64,000 nt of DNA from Trochalopteron elliotii. Taxonomy: Eukaryota; Chordata; Aves; Passeriformes; Leiothrichidae. Each line of letters opens with the position of its first letter. Within the stretch, counting starts at the first letter, position 1. Of the stretch, positions 40,611 to 52,570 are shown piece by piece. The position numbers and the translations under genes are program-made. The stretch lies in NCBI GenBank assembly GCA_024734555.1, contig JANPWX010000360.1:1608774-1672773 (forward strand). The letters run 5' to 3'. Under the pieces are notes generated by a model, which worked only from the letters and a program-made list of their open reading frames with translations, did no database searches and was not told the DNA's origin.

Positions 40611-42845
40611 AAAATTAGGAATTGCCAGTATCTTTGAGTACAGCATTTCTAATGTGTACATGTACATGTATTTATATAAATCACTGCCATAACATTCCAC
40701 AATGCAAAAAGATCTCATTTGAAGTGAAAAATAGAAATATTATGTACCAGCTTTCAAGAGAAGGAAGACAGCACCCCTATAAAGGAGACAGTGAAACAAA
40801 TCTTTTATGTCCAAATCACTGAACTATCCTGTCACTGTAAATCCTTGTCATTTGGATGGGTGGGGAAAGGACATCTTTGAAGATGCTCTCTGATTTCTGA
40901 TGCAATAGGTAGTGGATAACTTTTAGCAAGAAAATAAGCTATATCATTTTCAAAATGCAACTACTTTGAAATATTTTTAATAATGCTGATTTGAATCATG
41001 TTTATTGATTTCTCAGGCTTTGATAGGTTTTCCAGGATTATATTTTATTGTGTATTTACAAGGCTCAAATTCCCCGTCTTTCCTCAGGGCTAACTCATTA
41101 GCAGTGTATGAAATTAATTTTTTAGGTAAAACAATGCCCTTAATAGTAAGTGTCTGAACTTCAGTGCATGGAGGGAGCATAAACCATATTAATAAAATTC
41201 TGCAAGTCCAAGTTTCAATATTAGCGGTGCCAGTGACATTCCCATAGTGTTAAAACTCATAAGACAAAAACACCAGTAAAGATTAAAATATTCTCCTTAT
41301 TTCACTGATAAGAATCAGTCACTGTCCCCTTTTCCAGTTGTATTGCATTTCTAGTTACAGAAGTAAACTTTCTGGCAAAATGACATCTGAATGGTGTATG
41401 TGCTAATTTTAAATGATCAAATAACTCCTTCATTGTTACTCCTTTTAATCTCAGCCAAAAGTTCTTGCCACTCACACTGGAAAAAATAAATTAGAGATGA
41501 ACTCAAATATTTCTTTGAAGCAGTGTACAGAGAAAACAAAAAGGTATATTTCTGTTCCATGTCTCTTCAGGCAGCATGAAGTCTTAAAATATTTCTCACT
41601 GCTACAACATAACCCAAATAACAGGTCACCTCCATTAAGTTTTTCAATGTCCATTTCGCCCCATGTTTCTTTAAGCTGCATATCTTCTTCTCCATGATCC
41701 AGGAAGATCTCAAGATGCTTTTTTTTTTTTTTTTTTTGTAATTGCCTCCAGATGATTTTTGCCCAGTATTGTTTAAATGGACAGTGGCCCTTGATATGAG
41801 GCATCCCTGGAACACTGAAAGAGAGTAACTGCACTCACTTGAGATAACCTCCCAGGAAACAGCTAACTTCCATCCTCTTTTCTAAAGAGCACCAGTCCAC
41901 TTTCTGATCTTGCAGAGAGACTTTTAAGTAAACTTTTAGACCTATGGGGCTGGCTTAACAATATGCTATCCTGAAATAATACTCTGAATTTTATTTATTA
42001 AGACCCACTACCACCTATTTAGATTATTATAGAACTTTGTAGAAGAATGTGAATGACCTCCCAAAGGCTATGTTAGACCCCATCTGTGATTAGGCAGCTA
42101 ACGTAATCCTCAGTGTAATAACTCATTTTCCATTTGCGTACAGCAGTAGGCAGAGTTTGGCATACTGTGAAGAAAAAGGATGTTTATTCTTCAGTGCCAT
42201 TTTGATTGCCTTCTGTTTCTACCAAAGATTTTTTTCCCTAACAAGTAAAGAAACTTCAGTCACATTCGATGTACTCAAAATTATCTGTCATGGTCAGAAG
42301 GAACAGGAAAATTTGCATAGAGAGGCAAAAATCTCAGGTCTTCAAGAAACAGCTTGAGCATTAAATATTGCCTGCACAGGTTTTGGCCATAAGAAGCAGG
42401 TTTTCTTGAAGGAGAAGCACCTCCTAAGCCAGTTCCTTATCACTTCTCTGCTGTGAACACCAGTCCAGATCACTTCATTGCCAAATTCTGTTGAAGGCGA
42501 TGACCTTGAGCTAAGAATAACTCAAAGTGAAATTACAAATATCATGTGACAAGTTCTTTCTGTAAAAAAATACATTTTGGCAGTCTATCATTCCTCTACT
42601 GAAAAGGAGTATGTTTTTTCTTTATTGTATGAACTCTTACTTACATAAATTAATAATCAGCTCAAATAATCAGATTAACTAACTCTAGGATACTGAAAAA
42701 ATAGAGTAAAGTGGTAACCAGAAAATTGTAAGAGGTCATCTGTAGTACACTATACATAAAGTATGCAAAGGAAAGTTTACGTCCATAGGATAGGATCCTA
42801 CTTGGATAGACTCTCCCTTGTTCCATCTTTTGTTCTCTACTACAC
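40611..42845. other. Unique non-coding sequence
   Basis: No gene is recognised. The main item is a 19-T run at 41719-41737 inside overlapping minus-strand frames (41472-41834) that therefore encode a lysine run. No target-site duplication or upstream retrocopy is apparent, so I do not call a processed pseudogene. Confidence 0.5.
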
Positions 42846-43130
42846 TTGAATAGATTCAAGGATGGGGCATCCACAGCTTCTCTGAGCAACCTGTTCCAAC
42901 CTGTTTTGTTATCCTCACAGTGAAGAATTTCTTCCTAATTTCTAATCTAATTCTGATCTTTTTCACTTTAAAGCCATTTCTGCTTGTCTTATTAATACAC
43001 ACCCCTGTCAAAAGTCCCTCTCCAGGTCCTTTATAGGCCCCCTTTAACTACTGGAAAGCTGTTGTTAAAGTATCCCCAAAGTCTTCTCCAGCCTGAGTAA
43101 CCCCAACTCTCTCAGCTGAACATTTTCAGA
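42846..43130 (-). mobile_element. CR1 LINE 3' fragment, reverse orientation
   Basis: The plus strand matches the reverse complement of avian CR1 closely and in the right order: AAGGATGGGGCATCCACAGC, TTCTCTGAGCAACCTGTTCC, CACAGTGAAGAATTTCTTCC, then TAATTTCTAATCTAATTCT. It goes on through a CTTGTC block, AAAAGTCCCTCTCCAGG, AGGCCCCCTTTAACTACTGG and CCCCAACTCTCTCAGCTGAA. About 285 bases remain. The extreme 3' tail is missing on the left, so the copy is truncated at both ends. Confidence 0.92.
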
Positions 43131-44171
43131 TGCTCAAAAAATCCAGAAGACCTACTTAACTGTTCTTCAGGAATGCTAAAGTAATTATGTTTTATATTCT
43201 TGGCAATGCATAGAAAAATGCACAGTGATAGAGATATAATAGGATAGAATGTTTTAAACCATTTAGTGGTTTTCAAAAACAAAGTCAGATGAGTTCAAAA
43301 TTAGTTATATGGTGTTAAAGATCACATTTTCAAAGGAATTTGTTAAATCTTACTTTCTGCTATATGTCTTTCTATAAATTGTAGTCTTCATTTTTGATTT
43401 CAGACTGCAGAAATTATGCATAGCATTTTTACTTCAATGAACATTTTTGCATTTCTACCATTTTTTGACCAATTGCTCTTCCCTTGGTAGTTTTACTTTT
43501 CCAGCAACAATTCCTTTTTCAGAATAATCAGCAGAGTAATAAAGCAGAGTATTAGCTTTAGTCTCAATTTCCTTGACAGTTCTCTGCCTTTCCTTTTAAC
43601 TCCTGAATACTTTAAACCACATCAGTAAACATTAAAAAGTAAATACTGAATTTTTAAGTTATGTTTCTTATGTACAGAAGTCTGTTTAGAGATACATTTT
43701 GCCTCCTTTTTTGGGTGATACGGAAATCTAATAGCTCATTTTTGCTGTTAAAGATTATGAAATAACTTTCAATGAAAGAACAGTGTTGCTCTAAATTTTT
43801 AAGTGCTTGTTTGAAAGAGTGAAAGAATTAGACCTGCTCAATGAAATAGCTACACAAATCATTTAGCACTGATGAAACAACAGCAAATGTTTAATCCAGT
43901 GTCATCTGTAAAGCATTTTTTGAATTTTTCCAGTAAATATTTAACTGAATTAGTCAAGTAAAAATAAATCTAACACACTACCTCCTAATGTCAATTAGAA
44001 GCAGTTTGCAAAACTATTTTCTCTTTGAAGATTAGATTGACTACATATATCAGTGCTCAAGTAACCCACACGTTGTCAAAGACCCAGTCACCGTCATCTA
44101 AAGATCTAAGAAAAATGTTAACTGATTCTAACCATTGGTAAAAACCATAATTGTTTGTAAGTCAATAAAGT
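43131..44171. other. Unique AT-rich non-coding sequence
   Basis: I see nothing of note in this kilobase: no open frame worth listing, no repeat family and no structured motif. Confidence 0.6.
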
Positions 44172-44328
44172 AGTGAATGCCCCACCCCTGGAAATTTTCA
44201 AGGTCAGGGTGGGTGGGGCCTTGAGCAAGCTGCTCTAGTGGGTGCCATCTCTGCCCATGGTGGGACATTTAGAACCAGATGGCCTTTAAGGTCCCTTCCA
44301 ACCCAAATCTTTCTGTGATTCTGTGAAA
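44172..44328 (+). mobile_element. CR1 LINE 3'-end fragment
   Basis: This is a clear match to the last 150 or so bases of avian CR1: GCCCCACCCCTGGAAATTTT, CAAGGTCAGG, GGGGCCTTGAGCAAGCTG, CTCTAGTGGGTGCC, CTGCCCATGG, then CTTTAAGGTCCCTTCCAACC. It ends in the tail TTCTGTGATTCTGTGA. It is one of the better preserved pieces in the window. It is truncated at the 5' side and has no coding capacity. Confidence 0.95.
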
Positions 44329-44864
44329 ATTAGGGGGGGAAAAAGAGAAAATATTATTAAGACCCAATTATACAAACTTTTATGTGATCCTAAAAACTTA
44401 AAAGAAACAATGTAAAATCTATAACTACGTTAGTTCAAGGTCTACGGCAAAGTAATGTGTTAATGGAATTCACTGGCCTTTATGAACATTACAGCACAAT
44501 TACACAAAGCCCAATTACATACACAGAACTTGCCACAATTACAACAGAACAAAAACAAAGGAAGGAATGGAGATTGCTTATCAGCTTAAAGTTGAAAGTT
44601 TGAATTTGGGAATTTAAATTTAGATCCTATGCCAATTAAAATGTATGTAACACATAACACCAAAAGATGAGCCATTATAACTCTTTCCTACTATTTCATC
44701 AGCAAATGTGAATATACACCAATGTTCAGCAAGGAAAAGAAAAATATTTCCACAATACATCATGCCAACAACTCACAACACTAATATTCAGGGTAACATG
44801 TAAGCCACCTAGAGCTAATTTTTTTCTTAGAGGAAAAATACTCTCAGGCACATGATGTGACTCT
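44329..44864. other. Unique AT-rich sequence between two CR1 tails
   Basis: No gene is recognised. The motif CAATTACA occurs three times within 47 bases (44497, 44512, 44536), giving a small cluster of homeodomain-like ATTA cores. Confidence 0.5.
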
Positions 44865-44962
44865 TGGGGGTGGTCCTGTGCAGGGCCAGGAGTTGCATTC
44901 AATGATCCTTGTGGACCCCTTTCAAGTTAGAATACTCTGTGATTATGTGATTTTTTGATTAT
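44865..44962 (+). mobile_element. CR1 LINE 3'-end fragment
   Basis: The stretch matches the end of a CR1 subfamily whose last box reads CAGGGCCAGGAGTTG, then a CAATGATCCTTGTGG block, then a degraded CCCTTTCAAGTTAGAAT. It closes with several decayed tail units (CTCTGTGATTATGTGA, then ATTATGCGACTCTATG). The box type differs from the copy at 44172-44328, so the two are separate insertions of different subfamilies in the same orientation. Confidence 0.85.
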
Positions 44963-47944
44963 GCGACTCTATGAAGACTGGTAAAAAATATCATTTGTAT
45001 TGTGAATAATTTGAATACTTTCTTTTTCTCTTTATAGGAATTAATAGGGGTATAATGTGCATGATGCAGTTGGTCAGTCAATGCTGAAACATACTGTATC
45101 CAGGACTCTCCTATTCTGTAAAGTTTGTTTGAATTAAGGGCTTACAGATATTGTACAAAGCTAGGCTTTGTGTGGGGTCAAGGACCAGTTAAAAATTTTC
45201 AAGGGTTAAATCTAAACTCCTGGATTTCAAGCAAATTTGATGAATTTTACATTTGACTTTTACATGGAGAATAGTAAAGGTTGGGGTGAGATTTAAGGGT
45301 ATACAACTCTATTGCTTCAGCATAGATAATAAACCTTTTTTCCTAGTGCTTGTTTGCACCTCACAAGCAGGTGTTATTTAAAATTATAGAAGACAATCAA
45401 AACAGCTTTACTAGATGAGTAACATTATGACAGTTTCTGGGAGAGTCAATTTTTACTAGGCTTTTACAAAAACTGATTTAAAACATGGGTTTTTTTCCCT
45501 GCTGTTCCTGTAGGTGATTTCTGCAGAACATCTACTGATTTTCTTTCAGAATGTTATGGAACCACTAGGGTTATTTGTTATGTTTTCATTTACTATAGTG
45601 TCATTTTATTTCAGCATTGTCATGTGAATAATAGGCAATCAGGGCTGAAACTTTTCAAAATTGCAGCCCTCTAGATGTTACAATTAAATCAATTACAAAG
45701 CCAGAATAAACAGTTTTAATCACATCAAACATTTCTGCTATATTATACTACTCAGTTCTGTTATGATGGAAATCTAAAGCCCATAGAATACTTCAAGAAA
45801 AAATACCACCATTTGTACAAAACTCCCACTTATCCTGATTAATAAACTGAAGTTCAGAAAATGATGTGCGTGAAAACAGCTGCTCTTGCCAATAACGACA
45901 TTTTATTTTCAATTTTAGAACTAACACTGTGTCAATCTAAACAATACTTAAGTACATTATGTAAGTATAACAACAGTGACATGACATAAAACAAAATGTA
46001 CCACATCCAGGAAGAATCAAAAGTAAACAGTGCTGAGAGGAAGGCAATTGTAGCTGTGGAGCAGCTGGTGATGAACCATTGCCATTAGGAAGAGGAATGT
46101 GAGGAATCACAGAAGAGTGCTGCCTGAATCTGCCTTGCAGATGCCCTGAAAGGTATAACAGCAACTGTGTGACATGGCTTTACAGTAGCAGCATTTTATA
46201 CATGGGAAGGCCTAGCCAGCAGAACAGCTTTGCTAAAAAGGGGCAACTCATTGTCTATAGTGTGATATCCTTACAGCTTCACTATATTCATATACGTAAC
46301 CATGCATAGGTATCACTGAATTACACTGGCTGCTTTCAAAAACATAGCTCCAGAAATATATATTAAAGATTACATGCTTCCCTCCCGCCCCCCATAATCT
46401 GTGATCTGTAATAGTAACACCAATGACAGGCACTTATACTAAGCAGCAGTGAGATTGTCAAAATAATTCCTTCTTTTATTTAAGGATCATGGTGAATGCT
46501 GAGATTTCCAGTTTGGGAAATATTCCAAAACATATTGGCAAACTGAAACTCTCCATGTATTTATATAATGGAAGTTGTCCTTCTTTTTTCACTCCTCTGT
46601 GCATGTGTGAGCAGAATTCAGACAAACTGAACAGGATTCTTTCTTGTATCCTTTGAGCCCAAAAGCTACAAAGATTCAAAAGACACTTGGTAACTGTTAG
46701 AGACAAAGGGAATTTCATGCCACCAAGATGTCTGTAACAGGTGAATTTAGCTGTGTACTTGTCAAATTTAAGAAGAATCCAGGCAGCAGGGTATGCCACC
46801 CACAAATATACAGATCAGTGATCACAGAGTAGAAATTCAAGGAAGCAGCAGTTAACTGTTATACATCCAATTAACCTGTTCAGACTCTGCTAATGCAAAA
46901 TAGAAGACTTTGGGGGTGCATAAAGTGTCCAGTTGGAAAAGAACACCAGTCACATTTTACCCTCTGATTGACTTTGCTATGACTAAATATAGTTTCAATT
47001 TAGCTAAACTGAATACTATGAGCAAATGAATAGCATTATCATACTTTCTGCACATCTTCAGATGTCAAAAAGACAGACATATCCTAGAAGACTTTCAGCG
47101 TACAAGCTGAAAAACACTCAACATCTATATTAATGCTTATGTTTTCTACGATTCTAGATATTATTAACAATTATATACCTAAGTGCAAAACAAAGAAAAG
47201 AAAATCCTGAACCTTCATAAATTGCATTGATTTCTTTACCAGGAAACTATGTGAGCAGATGCTAATGCAGTTTAGCAAAAGGAATGTAGCCCAGTATTAT
47301 ACCATCAAGGTAGGAATACTAAAATCATCAGAGCACTTGAGTCCTTCACTGGGAGCAAATCTACTTCTCTACATCAAATTCTTTCACCCATGCTCCTGAC
47401 CATCTTCTCGTATGTATATGTCATGGGGTGTATCAAAAACTGATTCCTTCATTTGTCTTCCACAGGTGTAAAAATTGTAAGGCTGTCTCAGTGAATACCT
47501 CCTTCAGAGTGATTAGCAGTGTCTCTATATAAAATCCTGTGACTGGCATTTATTTCTTGCCAACTTCAGCCAGTAAACCTTCTGATGGATATCTACAGTC
47601 CAGGCTTCTGTACAAACACTTGCTGAGAAATGTCACCATCTTTTTGGATGGACTTCTTGTGAATCAATATTTTAAAGTACAAAATACTTCAAGATTGAGA
47701 TTAAATAAATTATTTATTTATTTCTAAGAAAGGGATGTAAATGGGATAAGGAACCAATACTTTCACAAACTGGTGCTTATGAGTATCATTCACCTTTTTT
47801 AATGGGCCATAATTTTCTTTAGGTTGTGTCTTGGACTTTTATTTTCATACTTTTGTATGATTTTCTGATTTTAAATCTGGGCAAAGATTATTTCTTACTG
47901 AATTTTTTAGGCCTTTTTTATTATGTGATATCTTTTTAACCTGA
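44963..47944. other. Unique AT-rich non-coding sequence
   Basis: No gene or repeat family is recognised. The stretch 45600-45760 is non-repetitive and rich in ATTA/TAAT and ATAAACA cores, so it looks like a conserved element by texture. Open frames of up to 109 codons (46476-46805 minus) have no recognisable domain. Confidence 0.5.
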
Positions 47945-48123
47945 TGTATTGGGTTGGTATGGCCAGGCTTTGTTAGAAGAGGGAGTTACAGGAATGGCTT
48001 CTATGAGAAGCTCCCTGTAGCTTCCCCATGTCCAGCAGAGGCAATCCCAGGGGCTCCAAGATGGACCTGCTGCTGGCCAAGGCTGGGCCAATCAGAAATG
48101 GTGGTAATGCCTCAGTGATGACA

Positions 48124-48130
48124 TATTTAA
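48124..48130 (+). promoter_or_regulatory. TATA-like box of the LTR promoter
   Basis: TATTTAA lies 32 bases downstream of the LTR CCAAT box, the expected order for a retroviral U3 promoter. Transcription would start about 25-30 bases further on. Current activity cannot be judged from sequence. Confidence 0.45.
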
Positions 48131-48661
48131 GAGGGAAGAAAAAGTTATTGTGCAGATGTCATTGTGTCCAGAGAAGATTGGGGTGAGAATATGGGAGAGG
48201 AGCAACTCTGCAGACACTAAGGTCAGTGAGAAGGTGCTCCAGGCACGGCAGTGGGATTCCCCTGCAGCCCCTGGTGCAGACTATGGTGGAACAGCAGTGC
48301 TCCTGCAGCCCATGGAGGACCATGAGGATGCAGAGATCCACCCACATCCCATGGGGGACACCCAGGCCAGAGCAGATGGATGCCTGAGAGGAGGCTGTGG
48401 TTCCCAGGGGAATTCTGCAGACCTGCGGAGGAGAAGTTCATGGAGGAGTGTCTCCTGTGGGAAGGATCCTACTCTTTAGCAGGGAAAGGACTCCTCTCCC
48501 TGAGGGGTGGCAGAAACAACGGGTGATGAACTAACCATAACTCCCATTCCCTGTCTCCCTGTGCCACTGGCAGAGGAGGTAAAGCTGGGAAGGAGGGAGG
48601 GTTGGGGGGAAGGTGTTTTTAAAGTCTATTTTTACTTCTCGTTATCCTGCTCTTTTTTAGT

Positions 48662-48667
48662 AATAAA
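48662..48667 (+). terminator. LTR polyadenylation signal AATAAA
   Basis: The hexamer sits within the R/U5 side of the LTR at the same relative place as TTTATT in the reverse copy (26633-26638). The shared position supports its role as the element's own poly(A) signal. Confidence 0.6.
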
Positions 48668-48858
48668 TTCAAATAATATCTCTAAAATTCAAGTCTGTTT
48701 TGCCCATGATGGTATTCAGCGAGTGATCTCACTCCCAGTCCTTATCTCAACCCATGAACCCTTTTTTATATTTTCTCTCCCCTGTCCAGTTGCAGAGGAG
48801 AATGAGAGAGTGGCTTTGGTGTGTCCCTAGCATCCAGCCAGGGTCAACCCACTACACT

Positions 48859-51800
48859 TATGCAGTCTTCCAAATTCTAGGAGTTGTTTCTGTAAAACTT
48901 TCTGGTGTTTTTTTCTTTACTGTAATTTCCAGAAAAATACAGAATACTATTGTGCAGTATCTGAGGTATTGGTTGTTTTACACCTTAGGATGAAAAATAA
49001 TCCCAATGTCTCTTTAATTATTTCATTGATTTTTTAAATAATTTAATTTCATGTTACCCAAATAGATTACTGCAGGTAATTATGCCACATCTTAGATGGT
49101 CTTTCATACACCACATTGACACGTAAAAGTACCAGAATAATATAGAGGAGAATGTAGAGTATAAAAGTGTAGATATGAATTACAGACACTACTTCATAGT
49201 CTAAGGGAAAGCTACTGCACTGTAACTCTTACACCTTAGAGACGTACTAAGCTCATACTTCCTTAATAAGAAAGAGGGCTCAGATTGAAATATTACTATG
49301 TAGTTTCCAGAATAAATGGATAAACTGATCCTATTCTATGTAAAATGTATTTAAACTTGCCAATTACATCACTCTCTGAAAAAAAACACTCTTCCAAGGG
49401 AAAAATGAAATTTCCAGCACTGTCATTTATACATTGCCTTTGGCCCAAACATTTATTCTGTTTAACAATGCCCTGCAGCTTAATGTGCTTGTTCTTGCCA
49501 GGATGCCACTCTTCCCAATGAAATACACTTTTTAAAACTTTTTTGGCTCCCTTAATCCCCTATTCTCTTACTTTTCCTATTAAAGGCAAAAATGTAAGAA
49601 CAATTGTGCCCATGATCTTAGAAGTTTTTGGGAGTTCGCAGTCAATGAAATGTTCCTTTTTCTTAATTTTCTGCACTCATCGTTCGCCAACAGCCACTAC
49701 AATTTAAAAAAAAAAAAAAGTTATGCAATAACTACTCTCAGTAACACACTTGCAGCTGATGTTAAAATTCCCAATAACTTATGCAGGTATTTTGAAAGAC
49801 ACAAAGTCAACGTTGTAATTTACACAGATACATTATCTGGAAAAAATTATATCTTTAAAAGCATTTCTACTTATAGCAGCAAGACTGAAATGAAACACAA
49901 CTGCCAAATAACTACTAGGTTTTGAACAGAAAAAAAAAGCTTATGTGGTACTGTTAAAGTAAAAATATTCCTAAGCTGAATTTTCCCCTTAGACAGTGTA
50001 AATCTTGTATAAAATCCAATGGGAGTGGGACATGTATATGAGAGCAAAGAATTTACCCCCTGTGCTTGTATAATAGAAAATTAAGATGGTTAAAAATGGC
50101 ACCCAAAAGATGAATGAATTTCCAAGGAAATAAATTAGATTTGAAATTACTATTGGAACATATGCATTATACAAAAGATCATGAAATCCATTTCATCTGA
50201 CATATTGTACAATGAGCTAGAAGAACATTTGCAACTGATAGAAGCATGTGAGATCTCATGTATTATTCCTACAATAAAGATTACACCAGAGAAGCCAGAC
50301 ATTACACTTCCTATTGTGATCTACCAACCTGAAGGTCATGAACCGGGGATATGACTTGAGCACCCTGGCCAAGATTTTGAGTTATACTGTGCACCACAGG
50401 AGTTAAGAGCCTGTTTCATGTCCTATGCACTTTTACTTACCTGCAGCAACTTTGTCATACAAAGTATTATGAAGAGAAAGAATTAGAACACACATTTGGA
50501 ACAACTGAGGGAGAAAAATATATCAAAGGCAGAAGTCATCTTCTACAGGAATTTTACAACTGCAGGGATAAAATAGCCCAGATTTAAATGACTGTATGTT
50601 TTCTTAAAGATCCCAAAGGAAAGCAACATATGGATGCTCTATGTTTAACATAATGAAAAACAAATGCTCAAACCCCACAAAATTCCATTTAAAAAAATCT
50701 GAAAACTGCACTCAGAATCAAATGCAATATGTCCAAGAAAATACAGACCTGTCATGAGCGTGGTCTTTTATCCAGAATAATTAAATCTACAAGATGAAAG
50801 CAACCTTTAGAGAGATTTTTAAAGTGCAAGAAAAGAAATCATAAATACATTTTCCACATTTTTTCAGAAAGCATGTGCGGTAAAGAATAGTTTTCAGTCA
50901 GATGGAGAAAAAGCAGATGAAAACAAGAGGAGGATTGTGTGGGATATAACCTTACAATGTCTGCAATCTCTTTGTTCACTGCACATTATTAGTTTGAATT
51001 CAGGACAGAGTGACATGTGCCCTGTTTGTTTCTCATTGGTTGCAGTCCATCTGAAGCCTATGACATTAGAAATACTTTCTTCCAACGTGATGAAATCTGG
51101 AGGTATGTTTTTTGAATAAAGCTGAGTGGACACAATGCCCAAAAGCCCAAGGAATGCACTGTTCTTGGCAATGATCCTGCAGCCATCCCATCAGAGCAGC
51201 CTTGGCACTTCCCACTGGCACCACCAGAGCAGATACTGCTTTTTCCAGCCAGGAATTTTTAAAAAAATTATTCAATACACAATGCATTAGCTGAGCCCTT
51301 AGGAGTCAACATTTCTATTATACTTACTGTAAAATAACTAAAAGCAACAAGGTTCAGAAAGTGTTTGAAAACATATACCCACCACCTCAGAAAAACATCA
51401 CTTATGTTTAAATCCATTTCTATTGAAAAAAAAAAGATTCATTTGCATTTATATGTATATTTAAAGTTGAATATGAAATGAGTACAAAAAGCACAAAAGG
51501 TAACCATGAAATAAAAACAAAGTATAGAAGTATTCTGTAAAATTTATACTGCCACTGTGGGATCCTGGCTCCTGATGGGCTTTTCTGTACCTTAAAGCAG
51601 ACCTGACTGCAACCATTCTAGGAGTAGTGATGTACACTCTTTTAAGCAAAGGGGCTCTACACTGCAGCTGGGGATTTGTACTTCAGAGCTGCCTTTAGGG
51701 CCAGCATCAGAAACTCTATCAGTCCTTTACAAACCTGCAAAACTACTGACATGTGTCTAAATTTCTTTATGATCAAATACTCAGTTACTCCAATGAAGCA

Positions 51801-52082
51801 GAGGATGCATTAAAAATGTCTTTGCAGCCTCCTCTGAGCTGGCCACGTGCAACTGGAAAAATCTCATTTGCTCACTACTGAATGTCTTTCTAGGGTAAGG
51901 ACAGATAGAATTTTTAGAAAACCTTCACAGTCCTCCAGTATTAACCTATTGCTCTGGTAAAATCATAAGAGGCATGAATGTCAAACTCGCATGTTACACG
52001 TTTAAAATAAGTCTCCACTACAAGATGGACTGGCATATACTTTTTGATGCTATTTATATTTGTCCCACTCTACTCTTCCCTC
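48859..52082. other. Unique AT-rich non-coding sequence
   Basis: No gene is established. A 13-A run lies near 49705-49717. A possible 57-base internal exon at 51046-51102 is listed separately. Open frames of 60-90 codons are otherwise featureless. Confidence 0.5.
51046..51102 (+). other. Possible 57-nt internal exon
   Basis: A polypyrimidine stretch ending CTCATTGGTTGCAG precedes the segment and GAG/GTATGTTT follows it, a good acceptor-donor pair. The 57 bases keep two frames open. With one leading base the frame reads PSEAYDIRNTFFQRDEIW, and the frame after that is also open. Length is a multiple of three. I do not recognise the peptide. Acceptor-donor pairs this close arise by chance in long AT-rich DNA, so this is only a candidate. 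Confidence 0.2.
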
Positions 52083-52570
52083 ACCTTGAGTAATGTGAGC
52101 AGTTTTGGGCAACACAATGTAAAAAATTCATTTAAGCTACTAGAGAAAATCCAAAGGAGAGCAATGAGGATGGGGAAGGCTCTGGAGGGAAAGTCATGTG
52201 AGGAGTGGCTGAGGTCACTTGTTCTGTTCAGCCTGGAGGAGACTGCAGGGAGACCTCACTGCAGTTACAGCTTCTTGTGAGTGGAAGAGGAGGGGAAGAC
52301 TCTTATGTCTTCTCTGTGGTGACCAGTGGCACAATCTGAAGGAATTGCTTGAAGTTTTGTCAGGGGAGGTTTAGGTTGGATATTATGGAAAGGTTCTTCA
52401 CCCAGAGGGTGGTTGGACACTGAACAAGCTCCCCAAGGAAGGGGTCAGCACCAGCCTGACAGAGCTCAAGAAGCATTTGGAAAATGCTCTCCGGTACAAG
52501 GAGTTGTACTTGGTGGTTTTGGGAGTCCCTTCCAACTCAGCATATTACATGGTTGTATAGTTCTACGATT
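52083..52570 (+). mobile_element. CR1 LINE 3' fragment, longest copy in the window
   Basis: About 490 bases match the end of a CR1 subfamily in order: GAGCAGTTTTGGGCAACACA, then AGAAAATCCAAAGGAGAGCA, then GGAGTGGCTGAGGTCACTTG. Next come TTCAGCCTGGAGGAGACTG, a TTTAGGTTGGATATTATGGA block, TTCTTCACCCAGAGGGTGGT, AGCTCCCCAAGGAAGGGGTC and CTTCCAACTCAGCATATTAC. It ends in decayed tail units (GTTGTATAGTTCTACGATTT). This covers the very end of ORF2 plus the 3' untranslated region. Stops interrupt the frame, and it is 5'-truncated and inactive. Confidence 0.93.

Larger units (their letters stand above)
47945..48858 (+). mobile_element. Endogenous retrovirus solo LTR, nearly full length
   Basis: The element starts TGTATTGGGTTGGTATGGCC and ends GGGTCAACCCACTACA, so it has the TG...CA ends of an LTR. 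In order it contains CCAAGATGGACCTGC, a CCAAT box (48088-48092), a TATA-like TATTTAA (48124-48130) and GC-rich degenerate repeat units (about 48240-48440). A G-rich run follows near 48600, then an AATAAA signal (48662-48667), and the TTTTGCCC and CCCCTGTCCAG boxes near the end. This is the LTR type I associate with passerine and other neoavian endogenous retroviruses. About 914 bases are present. There is no internal retroviral sequence next to it, so it is a solo LTR left by recombination. No clear target-site duplication is seen (left CCTGA, right CTTAT). The 109-codon frame at 48150-48479 is not a known retroviral protein. Confidence 0.92.

Noticed and set aside
41472..41834. Minus-strand frame with a lysine run over a 19-T tract, as a processed pseudogene
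   Set aside because: The homopolymer explains the lysines, and there is no recognisable gene sequence or target-site duplication.
27246..47944. Sequence between the two LTRs as a provirus interior
   Set aside because: The LTRs face opposite ways, and I see no gag, pol or env similarity or primer-binding site in the 20 kb between them.
48150..48479. 109-codon open frame
   Set aside because: It lies wholly inside the solo LTR. The repeated GC-rich units keep several frames open by chance.
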